In this document: in pieces, positions 7,235-14,821 of the stretch
Numbering within the stretch: position 1 is the first letter of the stretch
Layout of the letters: the number at the start of each line of letters is the position of its first letter
NCBI GenBank assembly: GCA_051648405.1
Contig: JBOFFC010000045.1
Location: forward strand, 1 to 28,986
Direction: 5' to 3'
Length of the DNA stretch: 28,986 nucleotides
Source of the DNA: JBOFFC01 sp051648405
GTDB lineage: Bacteria > Planctomycetota > Planctomycetia > Pirellulales > Lacipirellulaceae
The notes under the pieces: generated by a model
Database searches by the model: none
The model's input: the letters and a program-made list of their open reading frames with translations, nothing else
Told to the model about the DNA's origin: nothing
Translations under genes and position numbers: made by a program

Positions 7235-7756
7235 CTACTTCGTCGCTGCGGGCTTCATCATCTCGTCTTCCTTCATCATCGCGCCATGCATCATCGGCGC
7301 CATCATGCCCATCGACTCCATCTCCGACATCGCTGCGCTGCGCTTCATGGCTTGCTTCATCATGCCCATCATCGTGCCGCTGTCCTTCATCATCTTCGCG
7401 CGGGCGTCGCGCACCATCTCGGACATCTTCATCGCCGGGGACGCCATCTTCGGGGCCATCATCGCCCCACCGGCGGCCTTCTTCATCATCTCGCTCGCCA
7501 TCATCTCTTGGATCATGAGCTCGTGCGCTACCATCTCGGCCAACGCCTCGGCGGAGGGCATCTCCTTGGACGTCGCCATCGACGCCTCTTGGACCATCAT
7601 CTGGTCCATCGGCATCGGGTCCATCATCATCTCACTTGCGGGCTTCATCGTCGCGGGCGGCTTGGCGGGAGCCGCCACCTGAGCCGGTGCGACGGTCGCC
7701 GCAAGCCACAGGAGGCTGGCCACGCACGCCGCGAGTTCGTTCCGTTGCAATGCCAT
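7235..7756 (-). CDS. Secreted methionine-rich protein, putative sacrificial oxidant scavenger
   Basis: 173 residues. An N-terminal signal peptide is clear (hydrophobic ACVASLLWLAATVAPA, cleavage probably after APA near residue 25). After the initiator I count 40 methionines, about 23% of the protein, many as MM pairs set among Ala, Lys and Glu (EMMASEMMKKA, GTMMGMMKQAMK). There is no cysteine after the signal. The composition suggests amphipathic helices. Methionine-rich periplasmic peptides encoded beside YedYZ/MsrPQ in Proteobacteria (MrpX type) soak up hypochlorite and are then reduced again; the position here, just upstream of msrP, suggests the same role, though I see no recognisable sequence homology beyond composition. 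ATG 7756 is chosen for the signal peptide, with weak SD GGAACG. Metal (copper) binding by Met clusters is an alternative. Confidence 0.85.
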   Translation of the reverse strand: MALQRNELAACVASLLWLAATVAPAQVAAPAKPPATMKPASEMMMDPMPMDQMMVQEASMATSKEMPSAEALAEMVAHELMIQEMMASEMMKKAAGGAMMAPKMASPAMKMSEMVRDARAKMMKDSGTMMGMMKQAMKRSAAMSEMESMGMMAPMMHGAMMKEDEMMKPAATK

Positions 7757-7904
7757 CGGTCGTTCCAATCGTGATCTACGGTGGGGAGTTGTTCGCCCGT
7801 ACGACGGACCCGGGGTCCGCACGGGCCCCCCTGGCGGGGATCGCCAAAGGTACACGCTAGACGCTTCGATCCGCGCCGGCGTGCCAAGGCTACCGTCGCC
7901 GTTC

Positions 7905-7920
7905 GGTGAGGCGGCTCACC
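7905..7920. promoter_or_regulatory. Inverted repeat upstream of the Met-rich gene
   Basis: GGTGAG-gcgg-CTCACC is a perfect six-base inverted repeat in the 239-bp gap between the LuxR regulator (stop at 7996) and the Met-rich gene (start at 7756). It lies about 150 bases upstream of that start. It could be an operator for the neighbouring LuxR protein or part of a terminator for its gene. No convincing -35/-10 pair was found nearby. Confidence 0.35.
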
Positions 7921-7995
7921 CAGGGGGGCAACAATTCCGCATGCCAAAGAGGTTGGGCCGCCGGGCCCCCGGGGTCGTGGGGCCCGCAAGGGCGG

Positions 7996-8760
7996 TTACC
8001 CGCCGTCTGCGTAGCGCTTGAGCTTCGTGTCGGCGAGGTCGAGGCCGATCGAGGCCACGAGCGACACCAGCTCGGCCTGACCGCGGACGCGGAGCTTGCG
8101 GCCGATCGATTCTTTGTGGCGCTGGATCGTGTTCGGGCTGCGGTGCAGGATCGCGGCCGCGCGGGGGACGCTCATCCCATGGCCGAGGAGCACGAGAACC
8201 TCGAGCTCGCGCCGCGTCAGCGCGTCGAGCGGACCCAGGCCGATGTAGTCGGTCTCGAACGTCTCGAACGTCGTCGGCGCCTCGGCCGCGAGCGGCCCCG
8301 TGGCGTGGTTGTGCGACACGACAATCACCCGGTCGTAGGGGGGCGCCTTGTCGCCGATCGGCCAGACGGTCGATTCGATGCGGCGGCCGAAGTAAACGTG
8401 GCGGATGCAGAGCGGGCGCTTCTCGCGCAGCACGCGGACGATCATCGCGATCCGCTCGTCGCAGAACGCGGAGGGGTGGAAGTCCCAGACCGACTTGTTG
8501 CGGTATTCGACTCCCACCTCGTTGAAGAACAACAACTGCGACGTGTCGTTGACGAACACCAGACCCCCCTTGGAGTCCATGATGCTCACCCCCACGCCGG
8601 GGGTCATCGACAGCGCTTGCCAGAGGGCGCGGTTGGCGATCTCGGGGGTGTCGCGGCGCTGTGTCGGCTTGGCGGCGCCGGCGGCGTGGGGAGTGCCCGT
8701 GGCGGCGGCGCGCTCGGCCGTGGGGCCGTTCCGTGCGTCCGGGTTGCGTTGGTCGGTCAT
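7996..8760 (-). CDS. PAS-domain LuxR-family transcriptional regulator
   Basis: 254 residues. About 40 low-complexity residues lead into a PAS-like sensor domain (about 43-150; MTPGVGVSIMDSKGGLVFVNDTSQLLFF is its first part). A LuxR/FixJ-type helix-turn-helix lies at about 180-245, with LTRRELEVLVLLGHGMS and NTIQRHKESIGRKL as its hallmarks. There is no receiver or kinase domain, so the signal would be sensed directly by the PAS domain. Its gene is in the same direction as, and 239 bp upstream of, the Met-rich/msrP/msrQ cluster, so it is the best candidate regulator of it. The gap leaves room for a separate promoter. The PAS ligand cannot be inferred; no haem- or flavin-specific motif was recognised. 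Confidence 0.87.
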   Translation of the reverse strand: MTDQRNPDARNGPTAERAAATGTPHAAGAAKPTQRRDTPEIANRALWQALSMTPGVGVSIMDSKGGLVFVNDTSQLLFFNEVGVEYRNKSVWDFHPSAFCDERIAMIVRVLREKRPLCIRHVYFGRRIESTVWPIGDKAPPYDRVIVVSHNHATGPLAAEAPTTFETFETDYIGLGPLDALTRRELEVLVLLGHGMSVPRAAAILHRSPNTIQRHKESIGRKLRVRGQAELVSLVASIGLDLADTKLKRYADGG

Positions 8761-9200
8761 GCGAGGGGGCGCAACAAGAAACCGGGAGGAGAAAACCTAG
8801 CCGGAATGGATGGATCCACCTATCCCGCTGCGCCGCCTGCTGGACGATACCCAATCCGTGGCGATTGCGGCGAACACGCCCGCGGTCGCTCCGTCCGCCA
8901 GGGAGGGTGGGCGCCACAACGGCGTGCGGGGGTGAAGGCCTGGCGCGGAGTGTACTCCGCGACACAGTTCGCCGCGACCCGCGCGACCCGCCGGCCGGTG
9001 GCGGTGCGAAGGGATTCCGTCGCTTCGCAAGCGCGTAGGGGGCGGTCCCCGTTTGCGAACGGCTCGGACACTAACCTACGGGGGGTGGGGCGAAGGCGTC
9101 GCCTGAGGCCGCAGGAGGGAATCCCTGCCGGCGGCGCCGGGGCTATCGTCCCGCCCCCCTCTTTCGCCCGTCGAGTTCCCGCCGACTCGCGATCGCATCG
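8761..9200. other. 440-bp intergenic region between GT operon and luxR gene
   Basis: No convincing gene on either strand; the open frames here are shadows with biased composition. It must contain the end of the leftward glycosyltransferase operon and the promoter of the PAS-LuxR gene. The lower part (about 9070-9180) has several GC-rich imperfect inverted repeats, such as AGGGA-A-TCCCT and GGCG-tCGCC, that could terminate the operon. A perfect palindrome is listed separately at 8944-8961. Confidence 0.5.
8944..8961. promoter_or_regulatory. 18-bp palindrome upstream of the luxR gene
   Basis: CGCGGAGT-gt-ACTCCGCG has perfect eight-base arms around a two-base centre, the form expected of an operator for a dimeric regulator such as LuxR/FixJ proteins. 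It lies 184 bases upstream of the PAS-LuxR start codon. No second copy was seen near the Met-rich gene, so which protein binds it is unknown. Confidence 0.45.
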
Positions 9201-10412
9201 TCACGCGGCCTTGCGCCCAGTTCGACGGAAGGGGCGGTCGGGCCACAGCGCGGCGAGCTTGCCGAAGACCCCTCCCTCGAGCAGCGCGACTTTCTTCTGA
9301 AGCCGGTCCAACGCCTGGCGCTGCAGCATCAGGGGATGACTCGGGGCGTATCGCCCGTAACGGCGCTCGACGTCGATGGGGCCTCGGCTGGCGGACACCC
9401 GGTCGAGCACGTCGCCGAATTTCTGCACGTACTCGGTGTGCGAGTAGTTTTGGCCGGTGGCGTGCGCCTTCGCCGACGTTGATTGCAGCAGCTTGCGATC
9501 GGCGGCAAGCCGCTGGATCGACGCCGCGAGTTGATTCATATCGCCGATCGGCGCCACGAAGCCGTTGACGCCGTGCTCGATGACTCCGTCGATCCCGCTC
9601 CGCGCGGCGGTGACGACGGGCGTCACGCCGTGGGCCATCGCCTCGAGCATGCTGACGCTCGTCCCCTCGAACTCCGATGTCTGAACAAACACGTCGTGCG
9701 ACGCCCAGACCTGTGACATCTGGCTGTGTGGCACGAAACCGTGGAAGCGCACGCGGTGGCCCGGCGCCAACTTCGCGACCGCGCCGCGGACCTCGTCGGA
9801 CTCGGGGCCGTCGCCGTAGATGTCGAACGTAAAGTCGGTGTTCGACCGCAACAGGTTGCTGACCAGGGGCACGAAGTCACGGACGCGCTTCTGGAACTGG
9901 ATCAACCTCCCGGCGTAAACGATCCGCAACGGGCCCCGTTGGCTGCGGGGCGCGATCGAGCCGGGGACCGCGACGCCGTAGGGGAGCGTGGTCACGTCAC
10001 CCGCGCGGAACGCCATCCGCGTCGTGAGCTGCTCCTCGATCTGGTTGCTGACGGCGACGAAGTGGCTTACGACCGGCTCGTACCAAGTGAGGGGGTGGTA
10101 GTACTCCGACTCGCTGTCCGAGTGGCACATCCCCAAGCAGGTCACCCCGGGCTCGAGCCCCGCCATGTACAGGTCCCACACGTAGTTCGGCGCGACGATC
10201 ACCGGGGCGAGTGACTTGACGAGCTCGATCGCCGCCGCGGTGTTCCTCACGCGCAGGTCGTGCCCCTGCCCGCGACGCTTGCCGATGTAGAGCAACTTCA
10301 CGTCGTAACGCTCGTGGCCGAGCATCCCGTCGCGGAGCATCGAGGCCCACGTCGTGACGCCGCCGAGACAGTTGGTGCTCGCGAGGAGCACCGTTTGCCG
10401 CTGCCGAGTCAT
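9201..10412 (-). CDS. Glycosyltransferase family 4 (GT-B fold)
   Basis: 403 residues. It is a retaining GT4-type transferase: the N-terminal half starts with LLASTNCLGGVTTWA (acceptor side, glycine-rich loop), the linker region has VSHFVAVSNQIEE, and the nucleotide-sugar half has VYAGRLIQFQKRV and GFVPHSQMSQVWASHDVFVQTS. The catalytic E-x7-E is Glu249 and Glu257 in EFEGTSVSMLEAMAHG. It is cytoplasmic, with no signal peptide. The donor sugar cannot be read from sequence. Its ATG overlaps the methyltransferase stop as ATGA, so the two are translationally coupled. It is the last gene of the sulfotransferase-methyltransferase-GT4 operon, probably for a modified surface glycan. Confidence 0.92.
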   Translation of the reverse strand: MTRQRQTVLLASTNCLGGVTTWASMLRDGMLGHERYDVKLLYIGKRRGQGHDLRVRNTAAAIELVKSLAPVIVAPNYVWDLYMAGLEPGVTCLGMCHSDSESEYYHPLTWYEPVVSHFVAVSNQIEEQLTTRMAFRAGDVTTLPYGVAVPGSIAPRSQRGPLRIVYAGRLIQFQKRVRDFVPLVSNLLRSNTDFTFDIYGDGPESDEVRGAVAKLAPGHRVRFHGFVPHSQMSQVWASHDVFVQTSEFEGTSVSMLEAMAHGVTPVVTAARSGIDGVIEHGVNGFVAPIGDMNQLAASIQRLAADRKLLQSTSAKAHATGQNYSHTEYVQKFGDVLDRVSASRGPIDVERRYGRYAPSHPLMLQRQALDRLQKKVALLEGGVFGKLAALWPDRPFRRTGRKAA

Positions 10413-11161
10413 GCCGCTGCCCTCATGGCGTTGTCACGGGCGAACCGCAGCATCCGCAGGCCGGCGTACGAAACCGTGCCGTCACCCTCGCGCAGGACCG
10501 TCGGCTCGACGGAGACCAACCCGAAGTCGATGAACTCGCTGGCGCCCGACACGGCCTCGTCGATCGCCCGCCGGACCCCGTCGTAGTGCGCGTCGTGGAA
10601 CACCACCACCGCGCGATCGGCCAGGTACGGCGTCACCCCGCGGATGTCCGCGCTGAGGCACTCGTACGTGTGATTGCCGTCGATGAACACGAAGTCGAAG
10701 CGATCCTTGACGACCCCCGCAACCTTGCGCAGCACTTCGGGCGAGCAACCCTGGAACATCGTGCAGCGGTGCTCCAAGCGGCGCCAGAGCTCGGGGGCGA
10801 CGAGCGGCGTCGGATCGACGCACGAGAGCTTCCCGCGACCGGTGTCGTCGAGGGCCCCGCAGATGATCGACGTCGATCCACCGCGGAACGTGCCGATTTC
10901 GAGGCAATTCGTCGGTTGCAACCCGAACACCAGGCTGTACAGCGCGACGCGCTCGGGCATGCGCAGCTCGGCCGGCGAAGAGTAGACATTTTGAAAGCCG
11001 GGGAGCGGCCGGATGCCGTTCAGCTGCGCCTGGTTCTGCAATTGGCCGCAAGAGGCGAGCACCTCCCCCTCGGCAGATGCGGCCGAAGTCGCCGTGGCGT
11101 CGCCGAGTAGCAGCGAACGCGCCGCACGGCCGATGCGCTCTACGAGACTCGTTGTACCCAT
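10409..11161 (-). CDS. Class I SAM-dependent methyltransferase
   Basis: 250 residues. NCLEIGTFRGGSTSII (about 85-100) is SAM motif I. KLSCVDPTPL follows with the ribose-binding acidic residue, and FDFVFIDGNHTYE (155-167) is the DGNH metal-site pattern of the CmcI/Methyltransf_24 group, which methylate hydroxyls of sugars and antibiotics. The start is ATG 11161 with AAGGA eight bases upstream; the open frame runs further but without family-like sequence. It is 65 bases after the sulfotransferase and overlaps the GT4 gene by four bases. I infer O-methylation of a glycan made by this operon. The substrate is not determinable. Confidence 0.9.
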   Translation of the reverse strand: MGTTSLVERIGRAARSLLLGDATATSAASAEGEVLASCGQLQNQAQLNGIRPLPGFQNVYSSPAELRMPERVALYSLVFGLQPTNCLEIGTFRGGSTSIICGALDDTGRGKLSCVDPTPLVAPELWRRLEHRCTMFQGCSPEVLRKVAGVVKDRFDFVFIDGNHTYECLSADIRGVTPYLADRAVVVFHDAHYDGVRRAIDEAVSGASEFIDFGLVSVEPTVLREGDGTVSYAGLRMLRFARDNAMRAAA

Positions 11162-11226
11162 GTTCGTGTCCTTGTGTTGGGCTGCGGTTGTCAGGCGGGT
11201 TACGCGACAGTTGACCGGGGACCGAC

Positions 11227-12333
11227 TTACGCGGAGCGCTTCCAGAGCCGGTGCAGCAACGTTTTCTCCGGCCCCGGCCGCTGCGACACTTCGCTGCGCC
11301 GGGCGAGCTCTTGTCGCAGCGCCGAGAGCTCGTCGCTTTGCTTCGTCGCACTGCTCTGGAGCTCTTGAACTTGTAGCCAAACGGCGTCGATCGTGCGTTG
11401 CATCTTGCGGGTCGACTCGGCGCCTTGCAGGAACATCCGAGCGACGTCGTGGGGCGCGACTTCGTTCAGCGCCAACAGCAGCAGCGCCTCGCGGATCGCC
11501 GGCGCCGTCGGGTCGGCGACTCCATGGACGAACTCCAAAAGCTCGCCGAGGAGCCAGTTCGCGGGAGGGGGGGACCCCGTGGCCGCGGGTGGAATGTCGG
11601 CGAACACGCACAGCTCGTCGTACAGAGCCGGGACTCGCGGCGCCACCGCGCTCAAGACCGATTCGCACTCCGGCGGGATGACGGTCGCGCGCAGCTCGTG
11701 CTTGCGGAACACGCGCTCGAACCCCTCGGCGGTCACGCCCACGTTCACGCCGAGCTTGCTGCGCAGCAGCTCACCAAAGCGCCCCGGGGACGCCGTGAGC
11801 CCGGACACCTCGGCGAGGACGCACCGGCCGGGGTTCGCTCGGTAGAAGGCGGCGATTCGCTCGTTGTAGACGCGCCACGCGTCGAGGCCCGCGATTGGCT
11901 GTGGGTTTGCGTCGAACTCGCCGCGACGCAGCAGCGACATCAGGACGTCAATGGGCCGCCGGTAGACCAAGACGAATACGGCATCGACGAGCACGCTCGC
12001 CCAGAAATCGAGGAACAGGCACGTACGAGGGTCTTTCCAACCCCACAGCGCGCGCTTCGCTCGGGCGGCGACGAGCGCGGTTGCGTCTGCCGACTCGTCG
12101 GCGCTCGGCTCAAAGCGAAACCACGGCTCGACGTGCAAGTACGACTGATCGCGACGGTGCAACGCACGCTCGTGGAACGCGTAGAAATCGACGTCCTCGA
12201 AGTAGCCGCGGGGGTTGGCCTGGTTGCCGGCGATCAGGAAGTCGCCAATCGGCAATCCCGCCATCTTCAGCACCGAGCTCACCATCGAGGTGCCCGAGCG
12301 GTGCATGCCGGTGATGACGACGGCCTTCGACAT
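11227..12333 (-). CDS. Sulfotransferase family protein
   Basis: 368 residues. The PAPS 5'-phosphosulfate loop is at residues 8-17 (TGMHRSGTSM), and the 3'-phosphate region is DAVFVLVYRRPIDVLMSL in the middle. These fit the bacterial sulfotransferase fold used on carbohydrates and lipids. The C-terminal part (about 310-350, WLQVQELQSSATKQSDELSA) is a predicted coiled coil, perhaps for dimerising or docking. No signal peptide is seen. It is the first gene of the leftward operon with the methyltransferase and GT4. Planctomycetes often carry many sulfatases and sulfotransferases, consistent with a sulfated extracellular glycan. ATG 12333 gives a natural N-terminus. Confidence 0.9.
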   Translation of the reverse strand: MSKAVVITGMHRSGTSMVSSVLKMAGLPIGDFLIAGNQANPRGYFEDVDFYAFHERALHRRDQSYLHVEPWFRFEPSADESADATALVAARAKRALWGWKDPRTCLFLDFWASVLVDAVFVLVYRRPIDVLMSLLRRGEFDANPQPIAGLDAWRVYNERIAAFYRANPGRCVLAEVSGLTASPGRFGELLRSKLGVNVGVTAEGFERVFRKHELRATVIPPECESVLSAVAPRVPALYDELCVFADIPPAATGSPPPANWLLGELLEFVHGVADPTAPAIREALLLLALNEVAPHDVARMFLQGAESTRKMQRTIDAVWLQVQELQSSATKQSDELSALRQELARRSEVSQRPGPEKTLLHRLWKRSA

Positions 12334-12374
12334 GTGTCGGGAGCTGGCGGAAGCGAGGGAGATTTTCGCTGAGC

Positions 12375-12394
12375 GAACGGAACGGAACGGAACG
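12375..12394. repeat. Tandem pentamer GAACG x4
   Basis: Four exact copies of GAACG lie 42-61 bases upstream of the sulfotransferase start, inside its likely leader or promoter. Changes in copy number would alter spacing, not frame. The repeat is short, so instability is only a possibility. Confidence 0.6.
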
Positions 12395-12618
12395 TCAACG
12401 CCGCGCTTCGGCAGGGATCCACTTACGCAACCGGTGACCAGGGCGCTGCCTACTGCCCCTCTGCGGCGCTGTTCGGGTGCCGGGGTGCGGAAGTTACTGG
12501 CGCCCTCGCGTGTGCGTCTAGGTCAATCCCCGTTTCGAGTGATAGCGTGACGATCGGCGGAGATCGCGGCCGTTCTGATGCGGGGGGGAAACCCGGGCGC
12601 CGACCCGTGATTTCGCGA

Positions 12619-12648
12619 TTGCAACGCGAACTTGGTGGTCGCTAGATT
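12619..12648 (+). promoter_or_regulatory. Sigma70-type promoter for the ABC exporter
   Basis: TTGCAA (12619-12624), an 18-base spacer and TAGATT (12643-12648) match the housekeeping consensus well. The predicted transcript would start near 12655, leaving a leader of about 60 bases before the ATG at 12717. Confidence 0.55.
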
Positions 12649-12716
12649 CCGCCGCCCGAAGTCCGGCCCCCGACGCACGACCCTTGATTGCCGCGAACCC
12701 ACCGCGCCCCAACCCC

Positions 12717-14660
12717 ATGAAGAACTTCGCGAGGGCTCTGCGAGAGGCGTGGCGGCGCTGGCCGGCGCTGCTCGGGGCCGTCTTCTGCTCGCTGGGGGTC
12801 GCTGCGCTGTGGGGCGTGAACATCGCGGCGCTGGGGCCGATCATCGAGACGACCCTCAACGGCAAGTCGCTGCAGGACTGGAACCGCGCGCGAGTCGTGC
12901 GCGCCGAAGCCGAGCTCGCGCGACTCGACAACGTCGTCGTGGGAGCGAAGGCGGCGCTAGAAGGGGCGCCGGAGGCCGATCGAGACGGCGCCAAGGTCGC
13001 CCTTGAAATCGCCCAGACGAAAGTGGCGTTCGCCAAGCGATCGGTCGATGCGTCGGCTTGGCTGCAACCACACCTGGAGCGGGCGCTCCCCGCGAAGCCG
13101 TTCCCTACGGTCGTCTTGATCGTCGGCTTCGTTGTCGTCGCGACGGCAATGAAGCAGGTGCTCGCCGTGACCAACATGATGCTCGTGGCGTACGTCTCGC
13201 AGAGCACGGCCCGCGACTTGCGCGGGAGGGTGTTCGACAACGCCCTTGCGCTCGACCGGCCGGGCTTCAACAGCCAGGGGATCAGCGGGTTCACGTCGCA
13301 CATCACCTACACGACCGAGATGCTCGCGGGGGGGATCACCAATTTCTACGGGGGGGCGGTCACGGAGCCGCTGCGCGTCGTCTCGTGCCTCTGCGTCGCT
13401 TGGTTCGTCTCGTGGCGGTTGACGCTCGCTTCGATGATCTTCGCGCCCCTCGCCGCGGGGCTGATGCTGGTCTTGAACCGACGGATCCGCGCGCTGTCGA
13501 CTCGCACGCTCGATCGGTCGCTCGGCTTCCACCACGTGATGCTCGACGTCTTCCACGGCCTCGGCACGGTGCAGGCCTATACGATGGAGGGCTTCGAGCG
13601 GGCGCGCTTCGGTGGCGCCACCGAGAAGCTGAAGCGGACCGCCCTGCTGGCGACGTTCTACAACGCCATGACGAGCCCGCTGACCGAGCTGTTGGGGATG
13701 GGCATCCTGTGCACGGGGCTGGTTGTGTCGTCGTTCCTCGTGCTCAATCAAGAGACGAGCGTGCTGGGGATCCCGCTCTCCGACGAGCCCCTCAGCGTGC
13801 CGGCGGTGACGGTCTTCTTCGGCGCGCTGATCGGCGCCGCCGACCCGCTGCGGAAGCTCTCCGGTGTGATCACCGGGATCAACACGGGGATGGCCGCGGC
13901 CAACGTGCTCTACCCGGTCGTCGATCTTCGGTCGCGCCTGGTCGAGCCGGCGAACCCGAAGCCGCTCGCCAAGCCGATGCGGCGGATCGAATTCCGTGGC
14001 GTGACGTTCGGCTACGAGCCGTCCTACAACGTCCTGAGCGGGATCGACTTGACGATCCACGCCGGCGATCGGCTCGCGATCGTCGGCCCCAACGGCGGCG
14101 GCAAGTCGACGCTCGTGAACCTGCTCTGCCGGTTCTACGACCCGTGCCAGGGGGAGGTGTCGTTCGACGGCGTTTCGCTCCGCGACGTCAGTCTCGCCGA
14201 TCTCCGCACGCGGATCGCGCTCGTCACGCAGCAAACCGAGCTGTTCAACGAGTCGGTGCTGCACAACATACGCTACGGGCGTTGGGACGCGACCGACGAC
14301 GAGGTGTTCGAGGCGGCGCGCCAGGCGCGGGCCCATGACTTCATCGTGGGCTTCACCGAGGGCTACCAGACGATGGTCGGCCCCAACGGCCAGCGGCTCA
14401 GCGGGGGGCAACGCCAGCGTGTCTCGCTCGCTAGGGCGATCCTCCGCAACGCCGAGCTGCTGGTGCTCGACGAGGCGACGAGCCAGGTCGACGTCGAGAG
14501 CGAGGCGCTGATCCACGAGGCGCTGGCCGAGTACGGCCGCGGCCGCACGCTGGTCATGATCACGCACCGCGAGAGCACGCTGGCGCTCGCGACGCGGGTC
14601 GTGCGGATTGAGTACGGGCGGCTCGACGAGGTCGCCCACGGACCGGCCCGCGCCGCGTAG
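12717..14660 (+). CDS. ABC exporter, fused permease and ATPase (MsbA-like)
   Basis: 647 residues. The first membrane helix is near residues 17-40 (LLGAVFCSLGVAALWGVNIAAL in part). About 85 mostly helical, charged residues follow before helix 2, an insertion longer than the normal first periplasmic loop. The ATPase has Walker A GPNGGGKST (about 458), LVTQQTELF, signature LSGGQRQR (about 560), Walker B LLVLDEATS (about 581) and MITHRES. Coupling-loop sequence (VFHGLGTVQAYTMEGFE) fits lipid-exporter types. ATG 12717 is preferred; a TTG at 12684 would extend the frame by 11 residues without support. Divergence from a glycan-modifying operon suggests it flips a glycolipid or glycan precursor. The substrate is inferred. 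Confidence 0.9.
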   Translation: MKNFARALREAWRRWPALLGAVFCSLGVAALWGVNIAALGPIIETTLNGKSLQDWNRARVVRAEAELARLDNVVVGAKAALEGAPEADRDGAKVALEIAQTKVAFAKRSVDASAWLQPHLERALPAKPFPTVVLIVGFVVVATAMKQVLAVTNMMLVAYVSQSTARDLRGRVFDNALALDRPGFNSQGISGFTSHITYTTEMLAGGITNFYGGAVTEPLRVVSCLCVAWFVSWRLTLASMIFAPLAAGLMLVLNRRIRALSTRTLDRSLGFHHVMLDVFHGLGTVQAYTMEGFERARFGGATEKLKRTALLATFYNAMTSPLTELLGMGILCTGLVVSSFLVLNQETSVLGIPLSDEPLSVPAVTVFFGALIGAADPLRKLSGVITGINTGMAAANVLYPVVDLRSRLVEPANPKPLAKPMRRIEFRGVTFGYEPSYNVLSGIDLTIHAGDRLAIVGPNGGGKSTLVNLLCRFYDPCQGEVSFDGVSLRDVSLADLRTRIALVTQQTELFNESVLHNIRYGRWDATDDEVFEAARQARAHDFIVGFTEGYQTMVGPNGQRLSGGQRQRVSLARAILRNAELLVLDEATSQVDVESEALIHEALAEYGRGRTLVMITHRESTLALATRVVRIEYGRLDEVAHGPARAA

Positions 14661-14670
14661 CGGACGGCTA

Positions 14671-14698
14671 GCAGCCTGTTGATTTTTCGACAGGCTGC
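14671..14698 (+). terminator. Hairpin after the ABC exporter
   Basis: GCAGCCTGT (14671-14679) pairs with ACAGGCTGC (14690-14698) around a T-rich ten-base loop, starting ten bases after the exporter stop. It is formed by the left end of the MITE-like element. The T-run is in the loop rather than after the stem, so termination strength is uncertain. Confidence 0.45.
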
Positions 14699-14784
14699 GT
14701 CGTCGCACGGAGGCGACGTCGAAACCGTGGCGCTTTCGCCGCGCTTTCGCGAGCCGCGAGCGGCTCGGCCGTGAGCTTGGCGAC

Positions 14785-14815
14785 GTTGAAAAACGCCACG
14801 ACGGCGTTTTTCAAC
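14785..14815 (-). terminator. 13-bp hairpin with flanking A/T runs, after the symporter gene
   Basis: GTTGAAAAACGCC (14785-14797) and GGCGTTTTTCAAC (14803-14815) pair perfectly around a five-base loop. It lies just after the symporter stop codon and could work for both converging transcripts. It is part of the MITE-like element. Confidence 0.6.
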
Positions 14816-14821
14816 AGGCTG

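Larger units (their letters stand above)
12334..12716. other. Divergent promoter region, sulfotransferase operon / ABC exporter
   Basis: 383 bases without a gene. It must hold the promoter of the leftward operon and that of the rightward exporter. A rightward promoter (12619-12648) and a four-copy GAACG repeat (12375-12394) are listed separately. No clear operator was found. Confidence 0.55.

Noticed and set aside
7158..7682. Rightward frame that reads like a hydrophobic, Ile-rich membrane protein
   Set aside because: It is the exact antisense of the Met-rich gene. Met codons read backwards in this frame give Ile and similar residues, so the hydrophobicity is a by-product. The signal peptide and msr context support the leftward gene.
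7757..7995. Sigma54 promoter for the Met-rich gene
   Set aside because: TGGCAC- and TGGCAT-like stretches occur on the minus strand, but the GG to GC spacing is wrong in each case.
7906..9300. 464-codon rightward frame across the LuxR gene and the intergenic region
   Set aside because: The first part is antisense to a clear PAS-LuxR protein and the second part is low-complexity Arg/Gly/Pro sequence. There is no ribosome site or domain.
12375..12394. Phase-variation repeat controlling the sulfotransferase
   Set aside because: Only four copies of a five-base unit, outside the coding frame. Too short to claim switching, so it is listed as a plain repeat.
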